Source of the DNA: Zarea fungicola
Taxonomy: Eukaryota; Ascomycota; Sordariomycetes; Hypocreales; Cordycipitaceae
Direction of reading: 5' to 3'
Assembly: GCA_900169235.1 (NCBI GenBank)
Contig: FWCC01000013.1
Span: 24,635 to 88,634 of the forward strand
Length of the DNA stretch: 64,000 bases
In this document: positions 1-11,239 of the stretch, piece by piece
How the letters are laid out: each line of letters starts with the position of its first letter
How positions within the stretch are numbered: the stretch's first letter is position 1
Position numbers and translations under genes: made by a program
The notes under the pieces: generated by a model
What the model saw: only the letters and a program-made list of their open reading frames with translations
Database searches by the model: none
What the model was told of the DNA's origin: nothing

Positions 1-344
1 GAGCGAATGTCCTGCACGAGCCTGCCCATGACGAAGAGCTCGTCGGCGCCGACGGGCACTGTAGAATCACCAACGTTGAGGGGTAAGTGGTCGGCGAAGC
101 GGGCGAGGGCGGCCAGGCTTGCTTGAATCTGCAACGACAGAATTAGCTTAGCAAATCATTAGATAGGCTTAAAAAAAAAAAAAAAAAAAACGTCTATGCC
201 TACAGTTTGTACGTTTTCGTATTGTAGGAGGCCCCTGAGCGAAAGCTGTGTTGGATGCAACGACGGCTCCGGCGTCGCAGAGATGGTATGGTGTGGCACG
301 ACGGCCAGCGCGTCCGCGGCGACGATGGGGGCGAGAACCGACAT
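1..344 (-). CDS. Unidentified protein, N-terminal part (runs off the window)
   Basis: The ATG at 344 opens a 47-codon first exon (344..204, starting MSVLAPIVAADAL). A GTAGGC donor follows at 203. The intron (203..129) carries a run of 20 T on the coding strand and ends at TTGCAG. The second exon (128..1) continues in phase as IQASLAALARFADHL and is still open at the window edge. The join is phase 0, and both exons have a hydrophobic/acidic pattern typical of coding sequence. I do not recognise the family. The rest of the protein lies outside the window, so nothing can be said about its function. It diverges from nothing nearby; the next gene, UTP8, is 1.4 kb away on the same strand. Confidence 0.55.
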
Positions 345-1717
345 GAATTGGTCCAAGATGAGGCTTTAATGATGGGATGTATTTTTTTTTCCCAGGTATT
401 TGTGTCAAAAGACGTTTTGCTACCATCGGCCGGCCGGTTCAAGCCAAACAGAAGCTTTGCGGGGAAGCTCAATAGCTTGTCGGCGGTGATGTATTGGTAC
501 AGATATCAAGCTTGGCGTGGTCTTGATGGGATTCTGTGCAAGGAGAAGAATAAAGAAAAATCGGCCAACTTGTATAAAAGAGTTTTGTCGTCGTATGTAT
601 ATCTTGTGTCGATGAAACGTCTTTGCTTTGTTTGCTGCGCAATGTGGCAAAAAGGACGGACAGCTGTGGATGCGAATGTATGGGGAACAAATGTACCCTG
701 CACACGCTACATACTGTGCACGTCCGCATTTTCAAAAATGCCATGTTTTAGAACATGGGCATTTCCTGGACCCTGTACGTCTCAGTCACGTAGGGTCTGT
801 GCCTTTTGCGCAAAATCACAAAATACAAAGTGGGGGATCCGTGATACTTGTGTCCAGCACACCGGACCATTATCCCCGGGCTTTAGATGCATGTCTGATC
901 CATAGAAATAGCTACAATCACGTTTCAGAAGAAGACAAAACGAAGCAGAAATATTCTAGTACTTGACACCTTTTTCTAATATTTTACCGCCTTTTTATTT
1001 CTTACTCAGAGAGCCAAAAGAATACTAGACAAGGAGCTATGGCTCCGCCCGATCTGGTACCTATATTGTAGTACCTTTCAGGCTTACCACTATACCACAA
1101 GTTAATTAGTTAATAATTAGTAATTACGTGCTGGTGCCAAACAGCCATCTCAAAGTTAGTGCCCGACGATCCTTTGCTTTTCCAGCACCTGGCCAATCAA
1201 CATCACCCTTCTCCTTGGGTGTTGGCTGGTTAGATCCGTGCCTTGGTTGTGGCAGAGCAAGGCTGCCGCACCCGGCCGAAAGGGTCCGACCTTGCTAATC
1301 GTCGCAGCCACGGACATACTTGTCATGGTATCCTATCCTACATGGCATGCACGGTTGTGAGTTGAGCTGAGACGCCATCTTGGTGCTCGGAGCGAAGCAT
1401 GCGAGCATAGCTAGACAAAAGAAACGTGGTGGAATATTCATACAGTTTGGCTCGCTGCAAATTCACAATGCAATCGGACATCTCATAATGGTCAACTCAT
1501 CCATTGAAAGTCGTAAATGAATCAATTCATCAAACAAACCAAAAGTCTTGTCCATTTTCGCCATTACCATCAATGTACTTCTCGTGCTGTTCTTCTTCCC
1601 CCAACACGCTCTATGTACAGGTATTTCCTCCCATGCTTCTAAAATATCGAATACAAAAAATAAATGAATTGGCATACATGTGCCCATGCAAAATGTTCCC
1701 CTTGTCCCGCTCTCCCG
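345..1717. other. Intergenic region, no gene recognised
   Basis: Several open frames cross this stretch on both strands, but none has convincing codon use, splice structure or similarity. It should hold the promoter of the minus-strand gene starting at 344 and the 3' UTR of the gene ending at 1718. The part around 970-1140 is AT-rich with TTAATTAG-type runs. Confidence 0.5.
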
Positions 1718-4470
1718 TTAAATCGCAAGCTTCTCCAAAGAGTATGCCTCCACCTTTTGGCTGATCAAGTGTCCCGTCTCACGTGCGCTGCGCTGCACCA
1801 CCTCGCCACCAGCAACCACCTTGTCCTTTGTCGGCATCTGCTTGACCTTGAGGCCCAGCGGTAGTACCCGCGACTCTTGGCTCTCCACCTGCACCGTCAT
1901 CGGCTTGTTGCCAGTCCACGCCACCTGCCGGCCCGCGCTGTTCTTCTGCATCGCCTGCCCGTAGCGAACAGCCTCGCTCACGACGCCATTCATGTGCACG
2001 GCCTCCTCAATCCCCTCCAGCGCCGCCGTCACCTCGAGCTTGAGCGCCGTCAAAAAGTCGCCCGTTTCCGCCTTGTCGGCCCAGGTCATGGCGTCGTTGA
2101 ACAGCCAGCCGCCAGAGCCAATCGCATCCATGCAGCGACCCAGCAGATCGGCAATCAGTGTAATGACCCCATCTGGGGGCGGGTCGCTACCCTCCGCCTC
2201 CAGACTAGTTGTGTCAATGTACAGGGATGTCCACGCGCCTCGGACCAGTTCCATGCGGAGCAGGTAGATGAAGGCGAGCACCTCCTCTGTGCGCACCGTT
2301 GTGCGGAGTGCCTTGACTGTTGCAATGGCTGGTTGTCGCCAGAGCTTCGTAAACGCGAGCGTGAGACCTCGCGAGCGGCTGCTGGAGTCGTCACCGAGAT
2401 AATGCTCCGTCACTGCGATTTCTCGCTCCAGATCGTCCAAGTCCATCTCGTATTTTTCGCCAGATTCGGATTCATGCGCCTCTTCCTTGAGTAGTTTTGT
2501 GCTGTTCATCTTTTTCGTATCGGGTATCAGGTCCATGCTAAGCATCAAGGCGCGGATGGCCAAGATAATCTCCGCTTCACCCAGCTTTGTTGCTTGCAGG
2601 TAATTGAGCAGCAGTGACATTGACGGCTCGGCATCAGTAATGCAGCCAATCAGGTCCGCTGCGATCTTCCTGTCCTCGACCCCGTTGAGCTCTTCAACAA
2701 AAGCAGATCTCAGATTGGACAGGCTGACGTGGCCAGCAACGACGAGATATGTCAGCACATTGCTGTCCGGAAGCACTAGCCTCAATTGCAGACGCATAGA
2801 ATCCGAGTCGGCGGCCTCAATCGAGAAAACTTGGCTAAGAGCATAGATCACCCATCGCCTGTCGACGGCTGCGTACTTGGAACCATCTCGGTGCCAACGC
2901 CACTCGCCTTCCTCTGCCTCGGACTCGGCACTCTGCGCGTCAGATTCATCCATGTGAAATTTTCCGCGTAGCAGACTCTCCCACTTCTCTAGCTCATTGT
3001 TGGCCAGTAGCTCGTCTGCTGCTTGTACTTGCACTCTAAACTCCTGCAGGTAAGATTCGGTAACAGTGCCGGGAACCTGGCGAGAAAACTCCTTCGAATC
3101 AGAGTGCTTGGCTCTCTTGGGAGCAGCCTCCAAAATGGTACCCCGGCCAATCGAGTCAATCAGCAGGCCTTCCTTGCGACGCTTGCCGTGGGTGCTGGGT
3201 GGCTCCACGTGAATAGACACCAGTACATTATCGACCAGCGCGACAGCAATATCTTGGCTTCGGATATAGGCCAGAAGCTGGCAGGAGCGGGGTTTTTGGT
3301 TTTCGGCCGGCAGTTCAGAAAGGTCCAGGGTCGCCTTGGCGTGCATAGATCTGTATTGGTAGTTGAAAAGTGTCATGGTCGTGGGTGAGCACGAAAGCAC
3401 GAATGGGCGTGCAAGCCTGGTGAATGTAGAGGTACCGTCGGCCTCGAATGTTGACTTTGGTTTCGGGATTGCTCCGGACAAGTCGAAAATGGTGAGCTTG
3501 TCGTTCTGCAGCTGGAACAGAGTTGCGGCCTGGACATCAACCTGGAAAGCAGCATCGATTTCGCTTGCGGTGAGGCTAGATGGAATAGGCGATATATCCA
3601 ATGGCACAAGTTTCTGCTGATCGGCGGTTGTAGATGATCCTCTCATGGCAGCGAGGACAATCAAGTGTCGAGTTGTCTGCTGCTTTGCCTTGCTCCGCGC
3701 AACCAGAGCCAGGAGCTCTGGCTCTCCGGCTTCGACAGACTTTGGCAGAGCGCTAAAGGCTTCTGCTTTGTGTCTCAACATACCATCAGTAAAGTCGCCC
3801 AGGCTTCCAGATGTGGCATATTCAATCTCGAAAGTGTCGATTTTGGCAGCAACGACGTCCTGCAGAGAAGCCCTTGTCGCGGCAGACCAGTTGGTCGACA
3901 GAGTCTCGCCAGATAGTGATAGGACCTGTCCGTTCTTGCAAATCAGGACAACGTCACCAATCTCAGACTCTTTGGAAGGCAGCGACGAGCATGTAATGTA
4001 TTTGACGGGAGAAGCGTCGAGTGTCTTTGATGTTGTTGTGGAAGTGGTTTTGCCATCGGGACTGACCACATCCTTGAACAGAGTTATCTTCTGCACTGCC
4101 TTGTCGCTCATAACCGCATACGTGTATCGGGCAATGTCGCTGCTGCCTGCAGAACGAATGCGCACCGAGTAGGGCGGGCAGGTGAATGATTCTTGCGGCG
4201 GGATTGGGTATGAAGTGATCTGTCTAGAAGTGGGCACCTTGAAAATGTTAGCAAATTACCAGCAAAAAAATGAGCAATCGTCCATCGTACATCGTATATG
4301 CTTGTGTTTTCTCCATCGATTCCAACAACAAGCTCTGTCCTCTTCCTCTTCTTGGACGCATCTTTCTGGCCGTAGACCTCGCGAGCGACTATGCTGCCTC
4401 TGGTATGGTCGAGTGGTCGAGGCAGCGTCGCGAGCACATATGGCCGGTGTATTTTGTAATCGGCAGTCAT
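1718..4470 (-). CDS. UTP8: Utp8-type small-subunit processome protein
   Basis: The model has two exons: 4470..4291 (60 codons) and 4237..1718, joined in phase 0 across a 53-nt intron. The donor is GTACGA, a CTAAC branch point is present and the acceptor is CAAG. The result is an 899-aa protein. The N-terminus (MTADYKIHRPYVLATLPRPL, then a KKRKRTE basic patch and GIDGENTSIYDVPTSRQITSYPIPP) matches my recollection of the Utp8 beta-propeller family of filamentous ascomycetes. A C-terminal helical region follows. Yeast Utp8 (about 700 aa) belongs to the t-UTP/UtpA complex, which binds the 5' ETS of pre-rRNA in the nucleolus and also affects tRNA export. It diverges from ELG1 with about 0.55 kb between start codons. 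The family call rests on pattern memory; NOL11-like WD proteins are the main alternative. Confidence 0.7.
4238..4290 (-). other. UTP8 intron
   Basis: This 53-nt intron splits the UTP8 coding sequence. The acceptor is an unusual CAAG rather than TAG or CAG. A better-looking TCTAG 14 nt downstream would break the frame, so the CAAG site is preferred. The branch-point-like GCTAAC lies just upstream of it. Confidence 0.6.
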
Positions 4471-5015
4471 GGCGAGTGATGTATGTGGTGAAACGGCCGT
4501 GTTCTTGCTAGGTATCACCGCAATCGCTCGTCGACGGCTGCACAGCTCTTCAATCGAAATTCTGCCTCTCTGCGCTGAGCAAACAAAAAAAATAGAGCGG
4601 CCCGACAAAAAAGTCCGTATAGTGGGGCAAGTCCTGCCGGGCGGTCAGTCTTCCTGGAGTGGGGCCCTTGGTTCCCTCGCGATGTGCCACTTAAACGGTA
4701 CGTACCTTTTTGGCGCGTCCAAGACTGCCCGACGCGTTTTCCAGCGTGGAGTCTGGCAGCCAGCATCTTAGTGCTGGGAACAGGCTGTTTGTACATGTAC
4801 TTGACATATCACAAGGGCATGCAGCATCATAGCGAACAATAGACAACATCTCCATCGCAATACTTCCCTGGCTCTTACATAAGACCAAAATAGAGAAGCA
4901 TACTCTCTACGACAAGAATTACCCCCATGGCTCGTTACATGTTGCTATAGAAGTGCAGCACGTGGAGATCACCAACTCGCCCTTCGGGGTGTTCGCCCGT
5001 CACGATTCCACTCCA
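4471..5015. promoter_or_regulatory. Divergent promoter region between UTP8 and ELG1
   Basis: About 545 bp separate the ATG of the ribosome-biogenesis gene (minus strand) from the ATG of the clamp-unloader gene (plus strand). No other credible gene fits between them, so both promoters and 5' UTRs must lie here. I see no clear TATA box. Two short upstream ATGs occur before the ELG1 start, at 4927 and 4938; both are terminated by the TAG at 4948. Confidence 0.5.
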
Positions 5016-8000
5016 ATGGGACCGATTGCGACAATAGCAATGGCTGCCGAGGGCTCTGATGGTCCTTCCTCTGGGAAGCTCCATCCTTTTTTTATAAAGA
5101 CGTCAGCCTTTACGGATTCCGAGGCAATGACACATGCCGCCGACGACGCAGGGCACGACTCCAAACGAGTAAAGACAAGCAGCTATGGGCCACCGCAGCC
5201 CTCCACGTCCGTTTCTGGAGAATCGATATGCTATCACACGAGTTTCCAGAATGATGCGTCATTTGAGCATCCTTTCCATTATGCGGTACCACATGACCAG
5301 CCGACAATGATGAACTACATCGATCCGTCTTTATACAGTGGTGAACCAGTGCCGCATCTTTTGGCAGCACCATCCCCGGCCCCTATCGGTAGCGATATGG
5401 CTTCGACATCGGCTCCTGCTCCAGCTTCCGTCATTCAGCCATACCTCCCAGTCGACAGTGCGCCAGCTCCTGTACCTCCGCCGCCAAAAAAGGTGCTGAA
5501 ATTCAATATGAAAACTGGGACACTTGGCTCACCTCCCAAGCCAAAACCTACAAAACGAAACTCAAAAGTTGTCTGTATCAAGTACGGACGAACCCCAGAA
5601 GACTGCAAACGCCTTGGAGACAAGATTGCACAAATATTAGCGGGCACCCTCCATATCCAAGATACTCCTGCGAAAGCACCCGAATCGAAGCCCAAGAAAA
5701 CCGCAAAGAACGGCCTAGCGCAGGCTAATTCAAAATCAACCCACCCCTTCTTTGCCAAAGAGAAGGAAAAACGAGTCGAACAGCAGGCGACCGTCGAGAA
5801 GAAGCGCAATACAGTTTTCATGTCTACTCCAGTTTCGCCAAGAAAACCACGAAATGCATTTTCAGCCGCCAAGGCTTCCTCATTTGGCATCAAATCAGCA
5901 GGAACCAAAGTGCCGGGCTCTAAGCACCCTCTTTGGCCACCACACGGCTTCAGCCACATTAGAGGAGACGAACCAATCAATTTACCAGCAGCCAGCTCCT
6001 CGACAAGTCGATTAAAAAAGAAGTCGAAAGGTCAGACAGTTTCGATAAACTCGCAAGAGTCTATTCTAGGCAACCTCGGTCGACAGCTGGACATCAACAG
6101 CGTAAAACGGAGCCTGCCGAAAAACGATAACGTGTTCCCTCCACCACCTGCCGAATTACGGTTACCAACAAGGCATTTCGAAAGTGGTTGCAAGCTCGCG
6201 AAGCGTATGCGGACCGAAATTCAGTCCAGTGTGTCCCTTATTGTGCCATCAGCGAGAGACATGGATGAAGATGACCTTGCGCGAGAGCCAGCAGCCCCAG
6301 CTCACCCATCTATCAAACGCCACTGGAGGTCTTTATTCAATCAACTTTCTGCTTTTGATCAGTCTACGTGCGAGAGTATATCCTGGGCTTCCAAGTATGC
6401 TCCAGCGACAGCTGAGGAGGTACTGCAACCTGGTAGAGAAGTTACCATTCTAAAGCAGTGGCTAGAGATGTTGCGTGTTCAAGGTGTGGAGGGTGCCCGG
6501 GATGGCTCTGCAAAATCAAAGGCCGAGGCAAAGAAGAAGAAGCGCAAAAGCAAGCTTGACGGCTTCATCGTCGACAGTGAGGACGAAAGTGGTGAAATGA
6601 ATGAGCTATCTGATCCGGAGAACCAGCCCGCAAGCTCCAAGAAGCGTTCGCGGCCTTCAGTGGCTCGGTCGCTGGATTTAGCTGGCAAAGATCCGTCCAA
6701 ATTGGCCAACACAATAATACTAAGCGGTCCTCATGGCTCTGGTAAATCTGCGGCTGTTTATGCTGTCGCCAAGGAGCTAGGGTTCGAGATCTTTGAAATC
6801 AACTCCAGTACTCGTCGAAGCGGCAAGGATATATTAGAGAGGGTAGGCGACATGACGCGCAACCACCTGGTTCAACACGGTCGTGCGGAACCCGCAGCAG
6901 ACTCGGCAGACACGACGGAATCGGACATTAACTCTGGAAAGCAAGGCATGATGACGACTTTCTTCAAACCAAAAGCACCAATGGAAAAGAAGACTAAGTC
7001 GAAAACCAAATCTCACGGCAAAACGGACACTACCACCAAGAGCTCATCCAAATCGCAGAAACAATCTCTCATCCTCTTGGAAGAGGTTGACATATTGTAC
7101 GAGGAGGACAAGCAGTTTTGGGCTAGTCTTCAAACCATGATGAGCCAGTCCAAACGGCCATTTATCCTCACCTGCAACGACGAGAGTTCGGTGCCCATTC
7201 AGACACTCGACCTGCACGGCATATTCCGCTTCTTACCCCCTCCAGAGACTCTCGCTGTCGACGCATGCCTCCTCATAGCCGCCAACGAGGGTCATGCCTT
7301 GAAACGCACCGCCGTCAGTTCCCTTTACAAATCTCGAGATTACGATTTACGAGCTACAATAGCCGACTTGCAGTTTTGGTGCCAGATTGGAGTAGGAGAC
7401 CGCAGAGGAGGCCACGATTGGTTTTATCTTCGCTGGCCAAAAGGCATTGATGTAGACAAAAAGGGCGATGTTGTCCGTGTAGTCAGTGAGGATACATATC
7501 AGGCCGGTATGGGCTGGCTGAGTCGTGACCGAGTTGTCGCTGCGCCGGATACGCAGGCCATGGAACAGGAATCTGCCGAGCAAGCTTGGCAGTTCTGGCA
7601 TCAGGATTTAACAGACTGGCACCATGTCACGGATTTAAAGGCCTTTGCCAATGCCAAGCTGGGAGGTGACAACAGCCGTCAGCAAACCGTCTCGATTCTC
7701 AGTGCATACGACAATTACTACGAGGGTCTAAGCTGCGCCGATATTTGCGCGAGAGGGGTCTTGGCAACCGATCTTGATGAGATAGTAGATCCCACGCTCC
7801 CGGAAATGCCGGAGAGGGCCAAAGATGACTTTATAATTGCGCGGACACTACTGGAGGCCGATCCTTTACAACCTCACTTTTGCTCTAGAGTGGCAATATC
7901 TTCCTCGATATCAGCGCTGGCACTTTCCTCCCTTCGAAAAATAATAGCCGATTGTAGTCCTGCTGCTGCTGCCTTACCAAGCGATCTTTATGACGAGCAG

Positions 8001-8501
8001 AAAACGACGTCGATCTTGGAGAGGTCGTTTGCGGGTGATCATAGTCGGTTGACGAGGTACGACGTCGCAGTCGCATTTGATCCCATTGCAGTCTCTCCCA
8101 AAGCAGTCGCCACAATGAGCCTCGACCCGTCCGTCTTTGATCGCAATATGAGCATGATTATCGAGGATGTAGCTCCGTGGGTTCGCGGTATCGTCTACTA
8201 CGAGGATCAGCTTATGCAAGACCGGCAGCACCTGAATGAGCTCCTCGGCGACAGCGGCGGCCCAGGCAGGCGAAAGCGAATGCGAACCACCCGAAGCGCA
8301 TACTCGGCGCTGGAAGGCGGTGAGCGTCGCAGTACGAGGCGAGAGAGATACTTTGGCGACTGCCTCTCTACGGAGTCGGTCATGTACACAGGTGGCAGTG
8401 GCTGGCAACAGGTGCTCCCTGCCCGCGAGCGAGGAATGGAACAGGAGGAGTATCCTGCGAGCAGCCCAATGTCTATAGAGTCGACTGAAATGACGGGCTA
8501 G
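5016..8501 (+). CDS. ELG1: Elg1/ATAD5-type alternative clamp-loader (RFC-like) subunit
   Basis: The intronless 1161-aa frame starts at the first in-frame ATG (5016); a second ATG at 5040 is an alternative. The long disordered N-terminus carries two HPFF motifs and many Lys-rich patches. The AAA+ core has Walker A GPHGSGKS at residues 571-578, a linker insert, and a Walker B segment LILLEEVDILYEED near residue 690. A typical LTCNDESSVP sensor segment and a helical C-terminus follow. The EEVD replacement of DExx after a hydrophobic strand is characteristic of Elg1/ATAD5 and distinguishes it from Rfc1 and Ctf18. The family unloads PCNA from DNA after replication, with Rfc2-5 as partners. Within the AAA insert, residues 643-650 (QGMMTTFF) form a textbook PCNA-interacting PIP box. 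The C-terminus is low complexity. Confidence 0.85.
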   Translation: MGPIATIAMAAEGSDGPSSGKLHPFFIKTSAFTDSEAMTHAADDAGHDSKRVKTSSYGPPQPSTSVSGESICYHTSFQNDASFEHPFHYAVPHDQPTMMNYIDPSLYSGEPVPHLLAAPSPAPIGSDMASTSAPAPASVIQPYLPVDSAPAPVPPPPKKVLKFNMKTGTLGSPPKPKPTKRNSKVVCIKYGRTPEDCKRLGDKIAQILAGTLHIQDTPAKAPESKPKKTAKNGLAQANSKSTHPFFAKEKEKRVEQQATVEKKRNTVFMSTPVSPRKPRNAFSAAKASSFGIKSAGTKVPGSKHPLWPPHGFSHIRGDEPINLPAASSSTSRLKKKSKGQTVSINSQESILGNLGRQLDINSVKRSLPKNDNVFPPPPAELRLPTRHFESGCKLAKRMRTEIQSSVSLIVPSARDMDEDDLAREPAAPAHPSIKRHWRSLFNQLSAFDQSTCESISWASKYAPATAEEVLQPGREVTILKQWLEMLRVQGVEGARDGSAKSKAEAKKKKRKSKLDGFIVDSEDESGEMNELSDPENQPASSKKRSRPSVARSLDLAGKDPSKLANTIILSGPHGSGKSAAVYAVAKELGFEIFEINSSTRRSGKDILERVGDMTRNHLVQHGRAEPAADSADTTESDINSGKQGMMTTFFKPKAPMEKKTKSKTKSHGKTDTTTKSSSKSQKQSLILLEEVDILYEEDKQFWASLQTMMSQSKRPFILTCNDESSVPIQTLDLHGIFRFLPPPETLAVDACLLIAANEGHALKRTAVSSLYKSRDYDLRATIADLQFWCQIGVGDRRGGHDWFYLRWPKGIDVDKKGDVVRVVSEDTYQAGMGWLSRDRVVAAPDTQAMEQESAEQAWQFWHQDLTDWHHVTDLKAFANAKLGGDNSRQQTVSILSAYDNYYEGLSCADICARGVLATDLDEIVDPTLPEMPERAKDDFIIARTLLEADPLQPHFCSRVAISSSISALALSSLRKIIADCSPAAAALPSDLYDEQKTTSILERSFAGDHSRLTRYDVAVAFDPIAVSPKAVATMSLDPSVFDRNMSMIIEDVAPWVRGIVYYEDQLMQDRQHLNELLGDSGGPGRRKRMRTTRSAYSALEGGERRSTRRERYFGDCLSTESVMYTGGSGWQQVLPARERGMEQEEYPASSPMSIESTEMTG

Positions 8502-8705
8502 AAGCGTATCATTAAACGTTCAATACATAAAGGCTAGAAATTATAATACAAGACCAACAAACACACAAACATGAAAACATGAAACATGAAAACCATGTAC
8601 ATTGTTGGTGGTTGCACAATTTAGCAGCGACTGTAATTTCTCCGTGCCGTTGATCCAAATCAGTGTCTGCCCTCTCGTCGTCTTCATCGATGCGCAATTT
8701 CATCT
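8502..8705. other. Short convergent intergenic region
   Basis: The region separates the ELG1 stop from the stop of the minus-strand RS-rich gene. It contains AT-rich stretches with AATACATAAA- and TTATAATACA-type signals that may serve for 3' end formation. No coding potential is seen. Confidence 0.4.
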
Positions 8706-9395
8706 TCAGACATGTCGCCGGCTGCTGTAACCCACGCTCGACTGCTCCGGCGATGTGCCAATGTAGGTATACTGAAGTGCACCACGACCACCCTTGGCAC
8801 CATCATCATGCCAACTGCTGCGCCTCCGACGACCGTCCATGCTTCTCCTGCGCGATGACGATGACTCCCGTCCATACCCTCCAAACCCGTCGTCGTTTCT
8901 CGGGGCATGTCGCATCGGCGTAGCACCATACTGGTAGTGGTGGTCCACCATCTGGCTGCGGCGGCCATCGCGCTGAGGATCCCGATCCTCGCCGTAGGCG
9001 CGATAGTGTCCACGTCTCATCGTCTGTTCGTCTCTGCCAAAGTGGCCACCACCACCACCGCTCCCCTTTGGCCAAAACTTGTGCGCGACGAGGGCCGCGA
9101 TGCCGATCCCCGCCAGCACACCGGCCGACTTGGACAGGGTGCTGCTGCTTGTCTGCAGCCGGCCGCGATGGTGGCCGCCGCCGCTGCTGCGGGACACTGA
9201 TCTGGATCGGTGGCCCTCTTCTTCCTCATCATCATCGTCGTCATGGTTGTCGCGCATGCTAAACGCCTTGCGTGAGGATGATGCCATGGACGTGGAGCGG
9301 GACCTGGAGGAGCGGGGGGTCGAGGAGATGCTGCTGCTCTCTTCTTCGCGATGGCGAAGTGCCGGACGGCGAGAGACTGAACGAGAGCGATTCAT
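8706..9395 (-). CDS. Small basic Ser/Arg- and Gly-rich protein with one hydrophobic segment
   Basis: This is an intronless frame of 229 aa from the ATG at 9395. The N-terminal third is SR-dipeptide rich (RSRSVSRR, RSRSTS) with an acidic run DDDDDEEEEG. A single hydrophobic stretch (SAGVLAGIGIAALVAHKFWP, about residues 90-110) resembles a transmembrane or glycine-zipper segment. A GGGGG run and an Arg-rich, Tyr-containing tail follow. The composition is like fungal DUF3824-type or unnamed SR-rich membrane-associated proteins, but I do not identify a family. It is convergent with ELG1. The strong codon bias and lack of introns suggest a real, lineage-conserved gene. Confidence 0.55.
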   Translation of the reverse strand: MNRSRSVSRRPALRHREEESSSISSTPRSSRSRSTSMASSSRKAFSMRDNHDDDDDEEEEGHRSRSVSRSSGGGHHRGRLQTSSSTLSKSAGVLAGIGIAALVAHKFWPKGSGGGGGHFGRDEQTMRRGHYRAYGEDRDPQRDGRRSQMVDHHYQYGATPMRHAPRNDDGFGGYGRESSSSRRRSMDGRRRRSSWHDDGAKGGRGALQYTYIGTSPEQSSVGYSSRRHV

Positions 9396-10345
9396 GGCAA
9401 AAAAGTGGTGTTCCTTGTTATGAATAGCTTGTTCTTTACTTTTACACTGCTCTGTTTATTTTACCCTTTTGTGTTTTATCCAACGATGTACTTGAATTCA
9501 TATATTCAATGCTCATCTCTTTTCAACCACTTCGATATGCTCGCCTCGTTTCAAGAGTGCCTCGGGCGCATGAGCCTAAGTGAGGCGAACCGGCGTGGCG
9601 TTTTTCGGATAAGTGAGGCGGACCAGTCTCAGCCATCTCTCACCGAATCTATTGAGTGGTGGGCGGCCGCCCAGTTTCGGCAATAGCGGGATTTAGCTTT
9701 CATATTACTCTGTAGGTTTAAGAGATTACAAGACCAAAGGACTGTGTGATTCATGGCAAAGATTTCATTGGCTCTTGAATGTCAATCATGTTTGATGTAT
9801 ATGGTTTCTGCCTTGTCTACTATGTGAGTGTGTCTGCTACTATGTTGCTACTCTGTGTAAGAGGCCCGAGCATGCGTGCACAATTGTGTGCCATCTTTTT
9901 CTACATTTTCATGCATTCTGCATGCAGTGCTTCAGCTTTCACCAAAATTCCAAAATGAGACGTCTTTCATGTCCCATGTGATGTGAACCTTGGCAACATG
10001 TGAACCTATCAGGTAGGATTCATCTCAAAGCTCACCAGACTTTTCGACTGGCGACATCGTAGACTCGTAGCTGATTCCCTCATGCTGTATTGTCCAACTT
10101 CCGCATCGTAGATTTCGGACAGCCTAGCTCGGGTCTAGCACCCCTTCTCGCAGTGCGTAGAAAGGTAAAATTGTCGACACAGTGTTATGCGACTCTGCGT
10201 GGCGCGAGTTACGCGTCCCTGCTGGCCAACACACCCTCAAGTCCAATTGCATGGGCAAGTGACCAGCACATGCACACAGCTTGGACTGGGCGCCTTTTTA
10301 TTGTTTTTTTCCCATCGTTCAGGGTCTTCGTGTGCGACCGCCCAT
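9396..10345. other. Intergenic region, no gene recognised
   Basis: The first few hundred bases are the likely promoter of the minus-strand SR-rich gene: T-rich, with TTTACACTGCTCTG-like pyrimidine tracts. The rest contains only short frames without coding character. Confidence 0.4.
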
Positions 10346-11239
10346 TCACACCACGATAAACGCAGTCTCTTCCATCTGCAAAGCCGGACAGTCGTCATCA
10401 TCCAGCTTCACACAGTCATCGTAGCTGGCCATCTCGGGACTGCTCGGATTGCTTGACGGCCACGTTTCCTCTGTACGGCGCGGTTTGAGATGGTACGCGT
10501 TTGTCCGCTTCGGTCGTCGCGGGGCCGGTAGCGCCGCCCCCGGCGAGAAGTGTCCCGACACGGGCGAGATGGGCGACATGGCCTGCGGCAGCTTGGCGAC
10601 CTTGTACGAGACGGCAAAGATTTGCTCGTTGGCGAAGCTGGGCGGCTGCTCGCAGTACTCGGAGAGGATGGCCAGCTCGGGTCCGAGGAGGTCCTGGTAC
10701 AGGAACGGGACGGGCATGTCCGCCGAGTCCGCGTACGGTAGGGTGATGTTGAAGCGCTGCAGCTCCTGCTGGCTGGCCTCAATCAGCCACGAGTCGTCCG
10801 TCGCCGTGAGGAACCCCGTGACAAAGTAGCCCTGCCGGGCCATGCACTGCTCTAGAAGGGCGCGCACGTCGCGCGAGTAGCCGTGGCTCTTCATCAGGCT
10901 ATGGAACGTCGCCTCGGGATCGGGCAGGAGGTACCGCTTGACGAGGCGGCACTCGAGGAGGATGGCCCGCTCGTCGGCGTGCATCCCTTGAAAGTCCAGC
11001 AGGCGGGACACCTGCGGGGCGACGCCTTGGTGTCCAGCCATGTACATAAAGTCAGAGAGCTTGATGGGCGCGGAGCATTTGGGGATCGCCGTGGCAATGG
11101 TGCTGTCTGGGCTGTGGATGTTGAAGGGTGCCGCGGCCATCAGAGGTGCCACCTTGGAGACAACTACACGGCAGAGCAGGTTGGACGCCTCTGACGCCGC
11201 AATGGGCTCCTGGAGAAGTACGAACTTTGTGTGGTTCAT
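10346..11239 (-). CDS. Conserved-looking hypothetical protein, 297 aa
   Basis: The frame from the ATG at 11239 to the TGA is single-exon and has strongly biased, GC-ending codons. The N-terminal ~200 residues look globular, with alternating hydrophobic strands and helices (e.g. PIKLSDFMYMAGHQGVAPQV and YLLPDPEATFHSLMKSHGYS). The last ~100 residues are Pro/Ser/Arg-rich and end in an acidic KLDDDDCPALQMEETAFIVV tail. I do not recognise any domain or catalytic motif. It is isolated, with a 4-kb gene-free zone upstream. A pathway cannot be inferred from context. Confidence 0.6.
   Translation of the reverse strand: MNHTKFVLLQEPIAASEASNLLCRVVVSKVAPLMAAAPFNIHSPDSTIATAIPKCSAPIKLSDFMYMAGHQGVAPQVSRLLDFQGMHADERAILLECRLVKRYLLPDPEATFHSLMKSHGYSRDVRALLEQCMARQGYFVTGFLTATDDSWLIEASQQELQRFNITLPYADSADMPVPFLYQDLLGPELAILSEYCEQPPSFANEQIFAVSYKVAKLPQAMSPISPVSGHFSPGAALPAPRRPKRTNAYHLKPRRTEETWPSSNPSSPEMASYDDCVKLDDDDCPALQMEETAFIVV

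Noticed and set aside
255..905. 216-codon plus-strand open frame
   Set aside because: It runs antisense to the start of the better-supported spliced gene and has no recognisable features; composition looks random.
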